Positions 24,266-31,933 of a DNA stretch of 64,000 bases are shown in pieces. The translations under genes and the position numbers were made by a program. The stretch is taken from NCBI RefSeq assembly GCF_023100845.1, contig NZ_CP095864.1, forward strand, positions 1,302,001 through 1,366,000. The letters are read 5' to 3'. How positions within the stretch are numbered: position 1 is the stretch's first letter; the number at the start of each line of letters is the position of its first letter. This DNA comes from Gordonia sp. PP30 (GTDB lineage: Bacteria > Actinomycetota > Actinomycetes > Mycobacteriales > Mycobacteriaceae). The notes beneath the pieces are model-generated. The model did no database searches. It saw nothing but the letters and a program-made list of their open reading frames with translations, and was not told the DNA's origin.

Positions 24266-25657
24266 GTGAGCGACTCTACCGTGTTCTACCCACAGGTCCA
24301 GGCCACCGGCGACGGCGCGGGGCTGGTGTCCCATGCCGGCGCGATCCTGCTGACCCGGACCGCCGAAGTCAGCGCCCTGACGGCGGCTCTGTCGCGGGGG
24401 CTGGGGCGGTGGCGTAAGCCCCTGGCCACTCATGATCCGGGCAAGATCGTCGCCGATCTGGCGGTCTCGCTGGTCGCCGGCGGTGACTGCCTCGCCGACC
24501 TCGCGACCCTGCGCGGCCGGAACGAAGTATTCGGGCCGGTCGCCTCTGATCCGACCGTGTCCCGCCTGATCGCCGACCTGGCGAAGTCTCCGGCGGCAGC
24601 AATAGCGGCGATCGCCGGTGCACGCGCCACCGCACGATCGCGCGTGTGGACGCTGCTCGGTGGGCACGCACCGAACGCCGGTATCGACGCTGCCACACCG
24701 TTGATCATCGACCTGGACGCGACCCTGGTGACCGCGCACTCGGACAAGGAGTCCGCAGCGGGAAACTACAAGGGCGGCTACGGATTCCACCCGCTGACCG
24801 CGCACATCGACCACGGCCCCGGCGGCACCGGCGAAGTCGCGACGATGCTCCTGCGCCCGGGGAACGCCGGAGCGAACACTGCCGCCGACCACATCACCAC
24901 CCTCGGCCACGCCCTGGCCCAGATACCCGGACTCCCCACACGGCCCGGCCGCAAGATCCTGATCCGTGCTGATAGTGCCGGCGGCACCCACGACTTCCTC
25001 GACCACCTGACCAAGCTACGGGTCTCCTACTCGATCGGATTCGGCCTGGACCAGCGCCTCGGCGATCTGGCCGACGCCCTCCCGGCAGCGGCGTGGACCC
25101 CGGCCTACGACGCCGAACGCACACCACGGGAGAACGCTGACGTCGCCGAACTGACCGGCCTGATGGACCTGTCCGGCTGGCCGGACGGTATGCGGGTGAT
25201 CGTGCGCCGCGAGAAACCCCACCCCGGCGCCCAACTGCGCATCACCGACCGCAACGGCTGGCGGCTGACCGCGTTCGCCACCAACACCCGCCGCGGACAG
25301 CTGGCCGACCTGGAACTACGCCACCGCCGACGCGCCCGCTGCGAGGACCGGATCCGCCAGGCCAAAGACTGCGGCCTACAGAACCTACCGTTCAAGACCT
25401 TCGCCCAGAATCAGATCTGGCTCGCCGTCGTCGCTCTCGCCCTCGATCTGAACGCGTGGATGCAGATGCTCGCCCTGACCAGCACCGACGCCCGTACCTG
25501 GGAACTGAAGAGTCTCCGATTGCGGTTGTTCGCCACCGCAGCCCGTCTGGCCCGACACGCCCGCACCCGTCGCCTGCGATTCGACAACCAGTCCCGACAC
25601 ACCAGCCTGCTCATCACCGGCCTCACCAGACTCGAGGGATACCGAAACACCGGCTGA
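24266..25657 (+). CDS. IS1380-family transposase, copy 1
   Basis: This is a 463-residue DDE transposase from GTG 24266, preceded by GAGGAG; GTG 24197 would add 23 residues but lies before the second arm of the inverted repeat. Catalytic acids are probably in IIDLDATLVTAHSDKE, ILIRADSAGGTHDF and the C-terminal CEDRIRQAKDCGLQNLPF. The length and the motif near CEDRIRQAK fit the IS1380 family. The protein is identical in sequence to copy 2. Confidence 0.95.
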   Translation: MSDSTVFYPQVQATGDGAGLVSHAGAILLTRTAEVSALTAALSRGLGRWRKPLATHDPGKIVADLAVSLVAGGDCLADLATLRGRNEVFGPVASDPTVSRLIADLAKSPAAAIAAIAGARATARSRVWTLLGGHAPNAGIDAATPLIIDLDATLVTAHSDKESAAGNYKGGYGFHPLTAHIDHGPGGTGEVATMLLRPGNAGANTAADHITTLGHALAQIPGLPTRPGRKILIRADSAGGTHDFLDHLTKLRVSYSIGFGLDQRLGDLADALPAAAWTPAYDAERTPRENADVAELTGLMDLSGWPDGMRVIVRREKPHPGAQLRITDRNGWRLTAFATNTRRGQLADLELRHRRRARCEDRIRQAKDCGLQNLPFKTFAQNQIWLAVVALALDLNAWMQMLALTSTDARTWELKSLRLRLFATAARLARHARTRRLRFDNQSRHTSLLITGLTRLEGYRNTG

Positions 25658-25829
25658 ACAGCACAAAAAGAACCGGCCCAACGACCCAAAGACCACCCTT
25701 CGGACCCGTGAAACCCGACCGCACACCGACGGCCTCGGCGATCCAGTCGTACCTCACAGCCATAATCAACCCTGCCGCAACCAATCCGAACACCTCAGGC
25801 CGGGATCAGCGCCTCACGAAAGATCGAGG

Positions 25830-26089
25830 CTAGTGCGGCACACGAACCGGGGAACCGCGGCGTGCAGGATGACCGGGTGGCCACTGATCGGCACATCGGT
25901 CAGGGCGCGGTCGGTGTGATCACGCAGTTCACCAGCGATCTGACAGCCCGGGCAGTGTGGATCGGCGTCCAGGACTCGGCACCATACGTGCGTGCGGTCG
26001 CGGGCGTCGAGGGCGGCGCCGGTAATCGTCACGCCCAACTCGACGGTTCGGCAGATCGTGTCGGCAACATCGGAAGTAAGCTCGGCCAT
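25830..26089 (-). pseudogene. ISL3 transposase, N-terminal zinc-finger part
   Basis: This holds the start of the split ISL3 transposase: ATG 26089, then a Cys-rich domain with CRVLDADPHCPGC and VPRFVCRT. After removal of the IS1380 copy and one CTAG, the frame continues ACT-AGC-GAC-TGC into DCPRTIFRG of the other part. That completes the zinc finger and restores a protein of about 438 residues. Both parts are otherwise undamaged, so precise excision would restore the gene. Confidence 0.93.
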
Positions 26090-26351
26090 GGGTCCTGTGG
26101 TGTGCGTCAGGGGTGTGTGAGAACTTCCATGATCACACCCAGGGCCTACCTACATGTTGTGGTCGCCCGCGCTCGGCCCGAACCTCACCTACGCACTCTC
26201 AGAACCGAAGAGCCGGAAATCATCGTCGTGTCGGGGAATGGCCTTCTTGCGGGTTTCGGCGATGTGGCGGAGCCCAGACCGTCCGATGCGGACGGGTTCC
26301 ACCGCTATGTCCGACGACATAACACCGGCGGCATCGCACGCTGTGAATTAA

Positions 26352-26367
26352 TCGAAAATAAGTTCTA
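26352..26367 (+). promoter_or_regulatory. SOS-like box upstream of an HNH gene
   Basis: TCGAAAATAAGTTCTA differs from TCGAAC-N4-GTTCGA at two constrained positions and shares its right half GTTCTA with the dnaE2 box. It lies next to a promoter-like sequence 100 bp before a DUF222/HNH gene. Several 13E12-family genes of M. tuberculosis are LexA-regulated, which makes the site plausible. Confidence 0.5.
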
Positions 26368-26375
26368 TCCAACTG

Positions 26376-26405
26376 TTGTATTCACATCTTGGTGTGCGTT
26401 ATCCT
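26376..26405 (+). promoter_or_regulatory. probable promoter of the first DUF222/HNH gene
   Basis: TTGTAT at 26376-26381 and TATCCT at 26400-26405 are spaced 18 bp. The start codon is 47 bp further on, behind GGAAGGGGG. Confidence 0.45.
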
Positions 26406-26451
26406 GGGGTAGGAGGAGAACCATCCATCATCGGCCGGAAGGGGGTCCGCG

Positions 26452-28056
26452 ATGAGTGACGATGACGTGTTCGATGCCCGTGGCGTCCTGGCCGGTCTGT
26501 CTCCCGCCGAGTTGGTCGCGGTGATCGATGCCGCCGAAGAATCCCTGGCCGAGGCGCCGCTGGCTGCGCTGTCCGAGGATGGGTTGCTGGATCTGTTGGA
26601 GTCGCGGGAGCAGGCCCGCCGCAAGGGTGTCGGGGTCGATGCGGCGCTGCTGGTGGAGATCTCCGACCGCGGCGCCTGCCAGCGGGCCGGATACAACACC
26701 ATGCACCAACTCCTCACCCAGGGACTACGTATCGGGGAAGGCGAATCCCGGCGGCGCCGGGTGGTAGCGGCCTCGGTCGGCCGGTTCACGGCGATGACCG
26801 GCGAGCGTCTCGATCCGAAGTTCCCGGCGACCGCCGCCGCGGTGGCCGACGGGGCGATCGGCGAGACGCACGTGTCGGTGATCGAGGAAGTGATGGACAA
26901 AATCCCCACCTCGGTCGACCCGGATGACAGGGTGAAGGCTGAGGCCATGCTCGCCGACGCCGCCCGGCGGCTCAATCCGTCCGGGCTGACGATGGTCGGC
27001 AACCGTATTCTGGCCCATCTCGACCCCGACGGCACCCTCGCCGACGACAAAGACCGGCAGCGGCAAGCGAAGTTCCGGTTGTCCGCCCAGGACCGGCAAC
27101 TCATGAGCGCGGTCCAGGCCCGCCTGACACCGCAACTGCGGGCCGAGTTCGAGGTCGTGTTCGTCCAGTGGGCCGCTCCCGGCATGAACAACCCCGACGA
27201 TCCGGACTCCCCGCACGGTGCGGCCGACCAGCCCGGCCTGGACCCGGCCGTGCTGGCTGCCGCGGCCGAACGCGATGACCGGCTGCTGGGGCGCCGCCAG
27301 CACGACGCTCTCCTGGCACTACTCGCCTGGGTCAATGCCCAGAACACCCACGCGCGCCCAGAGAGTCTGCGCAATCAGATCGTGGTCACCGTCACCGATG
27401 AGGACCTCGCCCGGCAAGCCGGGATCGCCTGGACCACCACCGGCACCCGCATCCCCGTATCGGACCTGGTGACGATCGCCGCGAACGCCGTGCCGTACCT
27501 GGCCGTGTTCGCCAAGGCCACCGGGCAGCCCCTCTACCTCGGCCGCGCCCACCGCCTCGCGTCACGGGCGCAACGCTTGGCGGTGTTCGCCCGCGACCGG
27601 GGCTGTACCGCGCCGGGCTGTACCCGGCCGTTCGCCCAGTGCGAGATGCACCACATGCCCGACTGGCAAGACGGCGGTCCCACCGACGCCGATCACCTCG
27701 GCGGGGCCTGCGGCACACACAACCGGTGGAACGGCAAACAACCCGGAACCTGGGAATCGACCGTCCTCACCGACGGCCCCGACAAAGGGCGCGTCGGCTG
27801 GCGGCCCGCCGGACGCGCCGGGCCGTGGATCATCAACCCACTGTTCCACCCCGACAAACTCCGCACCGGACCAGACCTCCCGGCCGAAGACCGCTCCCCA
27901 CCACCGATCGTGAACCACCGGCTCGGGAAGACCGGCGAGCGGGCCGGAGGGCTTGGCGTCGAGGCACCTCACCCCGACGTGCCCGCTGGACCTGCACCGG
28001 AGGACAGCACGACCTCCGGCGTCGAACGCCTTCTCGAACAGCATCTGGCAGCCTGA
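26452..28056 (+). CDS. DUF222 / HNH endonuclease-domain protein (13E12 family)
   Basis: This 534-residue protein belongs to the actinobacterial 13E12 family: an N-terminal DUF222 region (about 20-370) and a C-terminal HNH nuclease domain (about 380-430). The nuclease domain reads RGCTAPGCTRPFAQCEMHHM, with the later GGPTDADHLGGACGTHNRW giving the remaining metal-binding residues. ATG 26452 follows GGAAGGGGG. The genes are multicopy in this lineage, and a second, diverged copy is at 58991. The biological role is not known; they are suspected mobile or damage-linked genes. It lies just outside the ISL3 element, between the two IS1380 copies. Confidence 0.9.
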   Translation: MSDDDVFDARGVLAGLSPAELVAVIDAAEESLAEAPLAALSEDGLLDLLESREQARRKGVGVDAALLVEISDRGACQRAGYNTMHQLLTQGLRIGEGESRRRRVVAASVGRFTAMTGERLDPKFPATAAAVADGAIGETHVSVIEEVMDKIPTSVDPDDRVKAEAMLADAARRLNPSGLTMVGNRILAHLDPDGTLADDKDRQRQAKFRLSAQDRQLMSAVQARLTPQLRAEFEVVFVQWAAPGMNNPDDPDSPHGAADQPGLDPAVLAAAAERDDRLLGRRQHDALLALLAWVNAQNTHARPESLRNQIVVTVTDEDLARQAGIAWTTTGTRIPVSDLVTIAANAVPYLAVFAKATGQPLYLGRAHRLASRAQRLAVFARDRGCTAPGCTRPFAQCEMHHMPDWQDGGPTDADHLGGACGTHNRWNGKQPGTWESTVLTDGPDKGRVGWRPAGRAGPWIINPLFHPDKLRTGPDLPAEDRSPPPIVNHRLGKTGERAGGLGVEAPHPDVPAGPAPEDSTTSGVERLLEQHLAA

Positions 28057-28124
28057 CCACCACCAGTGTGGGCAGGCTGCCAGGGCGGGCACGGCCGACC
28101 CGACCTGGAGTGTCACGCGGATCG

Positions 28125-28610
28125 TCAGACGGCGCCGGGGAAGCCCTGTTGGCGCCAGGCCTCGTAGAGGGCGACGCTGGTCGCGTTGGCGAGGTTCATC
28201 GAGCGACGCTCGGGCAGCATCGGAATACGGAGGCGGTCGGTGACGTGTGCGTCGTCGAGCACCTCGTCAGGCAGCCCGGTCGGCTCGGGACCGAACAGCA
28301 GGACGTCGCCCGGGCGGTACTCGACGTCGGTGTAGAAGCGGCTCGCCTTCGCGGTGAAGGCGAAGACGCGCTCGGGCCGCAGGGCCTCCCACGCGGCCTC
28401 GAGATCGGGGTGCACGGTGACGTGTGCCATCTCGTGATAGTCCAGGCCCGCGCGCTTCACCTGGGCGTCGGTCATGGTGAAGCCGAGCGGCTCGATCAGA
28501 TGGAGCTGGACCCCGGTGTTCGCCGCGATCCGGATGGCGTTGCCGGTGTTAGGCGGAATGCAGGGCTGGTAGAAGACGATCTTGAGGTCGAACGGCTCGG
28601 GCTGGGACAC
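28125..28610 (-). CDS. trmL: tRNA (cytidine/uridine-34 2'-O)-methyltransferase
   Basis: This 161-residue SPOUT-fold enzyme methylates the wobble ribose of tRNA-Leu isoacceptors using S-adenosylmethionine. Motifs are FYQPCIPPNTGNAIRIAANTG at the start (motif 1), LLFGPEPTGLP (motif 2) and MNLANATSVALYEAWRQ (motif 3, the knot). The start is GTG 28610. A decayed copy of the first 27-30 codons lies 3 kb away at 31561-31641 on the same strand, so the present 5' end may have been brought in with the intervening islet. Confidence 0.93.
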   Translation of the reverse strand: MSQPEPFDLKIVFYQPCIPPNTGNAIRIAANTGVQLHLIEPLGFTMTDAQVKRAGLDYHEMAHVTVHPDLEAAWEALRPERVFAFTAKASRFYTDVEYRPGDVLLFGPEPTGLPDEVLDDAHVTDRLRIPMLPERRSMNLANATSVALYEAWRQQGFPGAV

Positions 28611-28671
28611 CCCGCCATCATCTCTCAGCGCGGGTCGCGATCCAGTCGTCGGGGGTGCGACTGGCCTCCGC

Positions 28672-29693
28672 CTACTCGTAGTTGCGGATTGTCAGCCGCA
28701 CCTGCTCAGCGATTCGATAGATGTCGACCACGGTCTCGATGTCGTGTCGAGTTCCATCTTTGCCGTTCTCGAAGGTGGTAACGAACTTCACACTCTTTCC
28801 GTTCAGATGAAGTCTGATGATCGGCTTCCGGTTGTTGTCATCGAGAAGTACGGCAAAGTAAGATTTCGAGTCGCGGTAAACTACTCGTTCCGGGGCGACT
28901 TCGGACACCGCGATTGCTCGGACGATATTGAATCCTTCGAGTTCTTCGTCGGTGGTGACGATATCTGGATCGGTGGGTGAATCGTTCGACGGTGCCACAT
29001 GGCTTGTGTCTGTTACTCGTCTAGGTTCAGGGGTCTCGTTCTCGATCGATGTTGCCTCTTCGCCAAGGGCGGTCTTCAGTCTCTCATTGACTTGTGCGCC
29101 GATGTACTGACTGAGGGCCTGGGCGACGAGTGGGCGGAATTGGTCGAGAACTCTTTGCGTCGCCTTGCCGTCGTAGACGCGACCGACGAAGTATCGAACC
29201 CACTCGGGGGACGGGTCTTTGACCTCGTTCGCGATTACTCTCCTGATGCCGCCGACGTACTTGAGCTCCTGTGCGGCGTTGATCACTGAGTCGAGATCGA
29301 ATGAGTCCTTCGCAAGTTTCTCGATCTCGGGGAGCAGGCTTCGGTCGATGTCGAGAAGATCAAAGACTAGAAACGGCTTGTCATCCATCCGGTTCGGTAG
29401 GTCGCCGTCGGTGAAGACTCGATACTCTCGACCATTGGTGAGAATCGCAATTCTTGCTGAGGTGACCGAAAAATAGCGAAAAAGCTGACTGGCATGCTTC
29501 AAATCGAGCGGGGCACCGATGGGTTTGCATTCGATGAGAATTTGAACTTCACCATTGTGGAATACCGCGTAGTCGACTTTCTCGCCCTTCTTGAGTCCAA
29601 CGTCGGCGGTGAACTCTGGAACGACCTCGGTCGGGTCGAACACGTCATATCCAAGTACGTTGGAGATGAACGGCATGATGAAGGCGTTCTTAG
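28672..29693 (-). pseudogene. type I restriction-like PD-(D/E)XK nuclease, main part, split by IS1380 copy 2
   Basis: From the insertion point the frame reads KNAFIMPFISNVLGYDVF and continues for about 337 codons. GEKVDYAVFHNGEVQILIECK holds the Asp...Glu-x-Lys of a PD-(D/E)XK site and resembles the N-terminal nuclease domain of HsdR. The helicase is absent, so this is the stand-alone type of about 370 residues. The first 27 codons are at 31380-31462 beyond the insertion sequence. ATG 29676 could start a nearly full-length protein that keeps the active site, so loss of function is likely but not certain. AT content is higher than in the neighbours, which suggests transfer. Confidence 0.88.
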
Positions 29694-29865
29694 CCTCGAT
29701 CTTTCGTGAGGCGCTGATCCCGGCCTGAGGTGTTCGGATTGGTTGCGGCAGGGTTGATTATGGCTGTGAGGTACGACTGGATCGCCGAGGCCGTCGGTGT
29801 GCGGTCGGGTTTCACGGGTCCGAAGGGTGGTCTTTGGGTCGTTGGGCCGGTTCTTTTTGTGCTGT

Positions 29866-31257
29866 TCAGCCGGTGTTTCGGTATCCCTCGAGTCTGGTGA
29901 GGCCGGTGATGAGCAGGCTGGTGTGTCGGGACTGGTTGTCGAATCGCAGGCGACGGGTGCGGGCGTGTCGGGCCAGACGGGCTGCGGTGGCGAACAACCG
30001 CAATCGGAGACTCTTCAGTTCCCAGGTACGGGCGTCGGTGCTGGTCAGGGCGAGCATCTGCATCCACGCGTTCAGATCGAGGGCGAGAGCGACGACGGCG
30101 AGCCAGATCTGATTCTGGGCGAAGGTCTTGAACGGTAGGTTCTGTAGGCCGCAGTCTTTGGCCTGGCGGATCCGGTCCTCGCAGCGGGCGCGTCGGCGGT
30201 GGCGTAGTTCCAGGTCGGCCAGCTGTCCGCGGCGGGTGTTGGTGGCGAACGCGGTCAGCCGCCAGCCGTTGCGGTCGGTGATGCGCAGTTGGGCGCCGGG
30301 GTGGGGTTTCTCGCGGCGCACGATCACCCGCATACCGTCCGGCCAGCCGGACAGGTCCATCAGGCCGGTCAGTTCGGCGACGTCAGCGTTCTCCCGTGGT
30401 GTGCGTTCGGCGTCGTAGGCCGGGGTCCACGCCGCTGCCGGGAGGGCGTCGGCCAGATCGCCGAGGCGCTGGTCCAGGCCGAATCCGATCGAGTAGGAGA
30501 CCCGTAGCTTGGTCAGGTGGTCGAGGAAGTCGTGGGTGCCGCCGGCACTATCAGCACGGATCAGGATCTTGCGGCCGGGCCGTGTGGGGAGTCCGGGTAT
30601 CTGGGCCAGGGCGTGGCCGAGGGTGGTGATGTGGTCGGCGGCAGTGTTCGCTCCGGCGTTCCCCGGGCGCAGGAGCATCGTCGCGACTTCGCCGGTGCCG
30701 CCGGGGCCGTGGTCGATGTGCGCGGTCAGCGGGTGGAATCCGTAGCCGCCCTTGTAGTTTCCCGCTGCGGACTCCTTGTCCGAGTGCGCGGTCACCAGGG
30801 TCGCGTCCAGGTCGATGATCAACGGTGTGGCAGCGTCGATACCGGCGTTCGGTGCGTGCCCACCGAGCAGCGTCCACACGCGCGATCGTGCGGTGGCGCG
30901 TGCACCGGCGATCGCCGCTATTGCTGCCGCCGGAGACTTCGCCAGGTCGGCGATCAGGCGGGACACGGTCGGATCAGAGGCGACCGGCCCGAATACTTCG
31001 TTCCGGCCGCGCAGGGTCGCGAGGTCGGCGAGGCAGTCACCGCCGGCGACCAGCGAGACCGCCAGATCGGCGACGATCTTGCCCGGATCATGAGTGGCCA
31101 GGGGCTTACGCCACCGCCCCAGCCCCCGCGACAGAGCCGCCGTCAGGGCGCTGACTTCGGCGGTCCGGGTCAGCAGGATCGCGCCGGCATGGGACACCAG
31201 CCCCGCGCCGTCGCCGGTGGCCTGGACCTGTGGGTAGAACACGGTAGAGTCGCTCAC
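29866..31257 (-). CDS. IS1380-family transposase, copy 2
   Basis: This is a 463-residue DDE transposase identical to copy 1, starting at GTG 31257 by the same reasoning. All catalytic motifs are present (IIDLDATLVTAHSDKE, RADSAGGTHD, CEDRIRQAK). It could supply transposase for either copy. Confidence 0.95.
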   Translation of the reverse strand: MSDSTVFYPQVQATGDGAGLVSHAGAILLTRTAEVSALTAALSRGLGRWRKPLATHDPGKIVADLAVSLVAGGDCLADLATLRGRNEVFGPVASDPTVSRLIADLAKSPAAAIAAIAGARATARSRVWTLLGGHAPNAGIDAATPLIIDLDATLVTAHSDKESAAGNYKGGYGFHPLTAHIDHGPGGTGEVATMLLRPGNAGANTAADHITTLGHALAQIPGLPTRPGRKILIRADSAGGTHDFLDHLTKLRVSYSIGFGLDQRLGDLADALPAAAWTPAYDAERTPRENADVAELTGLMDLSGWPDGMRVIVRREKPHPGAQLRITDRNGWRLTAFATNTRRGQLADLELRHRRRARCEDRIRQAKDCGLQNLPFKTFAQNQIWLAVVALALDLNAWMQMLALTSTDARTWELKSLRLRLFATAARLARHARTRRLRFDNQSRHTSLLITGLTRLEGYRNTG

Positions 31258-31258
31258 C

Positions 31259-31332
31259 AGAAAGGTGCTCCTCGCTCTTTGCGTAATCGGTAGTGTCGCA
31301 ACTCCAATTATCGCAGGTGAGAGCACCTTTCT
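31259..31332 (-). promoter_or_regulatory. inverted repeat masking the transposase ribosome-binding site, copy 2
   Basis: The same 12-bp arms as in copy 1 lie at 31259-31270 and 31321-31332, one base from the start codon. In this copy outside transcription from the nuclease promoter would run directly into the transposase, so the masking structure would matter. Confidence 0.7.
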
Positions 31333-31379
31333 TCCTACTTCAGCAAGGGCGCGTCGAATTCACCCGTGAAAGGCCGAGG

Positions 31380-31462
31380 TTAGTTGCCTCCTCTGTCTCG
31401 ATGCTGTCCTGGATGGCCCGGACCTTGCTGGCGAGTGCCTTGACTGCCTCTGCGGTGCTCAT
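31380..31462 (-). pseudogene. type I restriction-like nuclease, N-terminal fragment
   Basis: ATG 31462 begins MSTAEAVKALASKVRAIQDS and runs 27 codons to the insertion point. With one TTAG removed, EEAT joins KNAFIMPF in frame, giving the continuous family sequence EEATKNAFIMPF. GGGAGG is seven bases before the ATG, within a hairpin. Confidence 0.88.
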
Positions 31463-31469
31463 AGCGAAT

Positions 31470-31490
31470 CCTCCCATGTGTATCGGGAGG
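31470..31490 (-). promoter_or_regulatory. hairpin covering the nuclease ribosome-binding site
   Basis: GGGAGG at 31485-31490 and CCTCCC at 31470-31475 pair with a nine-base loop. On the minus-strand message the Shine-Dalgarno GGGAGG is the 3' arm, so folding would limit translation of the nuclease gene. Confidence 0.55.
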
Positions 31491-31521
31491 CTATCCCGGT
31501 CGACCACACGACGGCCTGAGA

Positions 31522-31535
31522 TCGCAAAATTGCGA
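31522..31535. promoter_or_regulatory. short palindrome upstream of the nuclease gene
   Basis: TCGCAA-AA-TTGCGA has perfect 6-bp arms about 60 bp before the start codon. It could be an operator. No regulator gene is present in the islet. Confidence 0.35.
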
Positions 31536-31560
31536 GACGAAGGCCCCTGATGTTCGTAGA

Positions 31561-31641
31561 GATCCGGATGGCGTCGTCGGTGTTGGTGGGGTACGGCTGG
31601 TGGGAGATGATCTTGAGGTCGAAGGGCCCGGGCTGGGATGC
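31561..31641 (-). pseudogene. trmL: decayed copy of the trmL 5' end
   Basis: Read on the minus strand, the segment gives SQPGPFDLKIISHQPYP and then TNTDDAIRIST, an obvious relative of SQPEPFDLKIVFYQPCIPPN at the start of TrmL. The start codon has become GCA, the conserved PNTGNAIRIAA motif is altered and the match stops after about 27 codons. The upstream non-coding bases also resemble those before the intact gene (ccgcca-atcat versus ccgcca-ccacc). Confidence 0.8.
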
Positions 31642-31661
31642 TCCGCCACCACCTCAGCCTC

Positions 31662-31898
31662 TTAACGCGGGCAGACCCCGGATCGCTGAAGACCCGCCTT
31701 CTCCATGATCAGCGACGCCGGGCACCATCCGGCGAACGCGTAGAGCGCCAGATTGGCGGCGACGAATCCGGTGAGGAACAGCCACCAGGGGCCGAGTGTG
31801 GCGACCAGGACGATGCTGACGACGATCATCAGCGATGCGAGGGCCGGTACCAGTCGGTCGATGGTGAGGAATCGACCGGTATGACGCGAGATCGACAT
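31662..31898 (-). CDS. DUF2892 (YgaP-like) membrane protein
   Basis: This 78-residue protein from ATG 31898 has GAAGGAG five bases upstream. It has two membrane helices (residues about 18-34 and 38-56) and the DUF2892 ending GWCPASLIMEKAGL. DUF2892 is found fused to or beside rhodaneses in sulfide and persulfide handling, for example YgaP and cst operons. A perfect palindrome of the CsoR/CstR type is 36 bp upstream of the start. No rhodanese or regulator gene adjoins it here. Confidence 0.85.
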   Translation of the reverse strand: MSISRHTGRFLTIDRLVPALASLMIVVSIVLVATLGPWWLFLTGFVAANLALYAFAGWCPASLIMEKAGLQRSGVCPR

Positions 31899-31933
31899 GA
31901 GACTCCTTCGAGAAGCGGGCAAGTCTCACAAAT

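Larger units (their letters stand above)
24144..25829 (+). mobile_element. IS1380-type insertion sequence, copy 1 (1,686 bp, intact)
   Basis: The ends are imperfect inverted repeats: CCTCGGCCTTTCACGGG at the left and, read inward, CCTCGATCTTTCGTGAG at the right. An exact 4-bp duplication CTAG flanks it (24140-24143 and 25830-25833). One intact transposase gene lies inside. It is inserted in the transposase gene of the ISL3 element. An apparently identical copy in the opposite orientation is at 29694-31379, so the family is or was recently active. Confidence 0.96.
23073..26214 (-). mobile_element. ISL3-family insertion sequence, interrupted by an IS1380-type element
   Basis: The ends are inverted repeats starting GGCTCTTCG at 23073 and finishing CGAAGAGCC at 26214; 20 of the 23 terminal bases pair. 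An exact 8-bp target duplication GGAAATCA flanks the element (23065-23072 and 26215-26222), the duplication size of ISL3. Without the 1,690 bp of nested element and its duplication the length is 1,452 bp, normal for the family. The single transposase gene runs on the minus strand and is split by the nested copy. Confidence 0.95.
29694..31379 (-). mobile_element. IS1380-type insertion sequence, copy 2 (1,686 bp, intact)
   Basis: It has the same length and ends as copy 1 but lies in the opposite orientation. It is flanked by an exact 4-bp duplication TTAG (29690-29693 and 31380-31383). It interrupts the nuclease gene after codon 27. The transposase is identical in sequence to that of copy 1. 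The flanking tetranucleotide differs from that of copy 1 (CTAG), so the two inserted separately. Confidence 0.96.

Noticed and set aside
26223..26451. Continuation of the IS30 transposase on the far side of the ISL3 element.
   Set aside because: No frame gives recognisable IS30 sequence there; the remnant seems to have been truncated already or the homology is too decayed.
24144..31379. The IS1380 pair as a composite transposon carrying the HNH gene and trmL.
   Set aside because: Each copy has its own target duplication (CTAG, TTAG), and the outer flanks do not match, so they did not arrive as one unit.
31561..31641. A second functional trmL-like gene.
   Set aside because: Only about 27 codons match, the start codon is lost and the SPOUT motifs 2 and 3 are absent.
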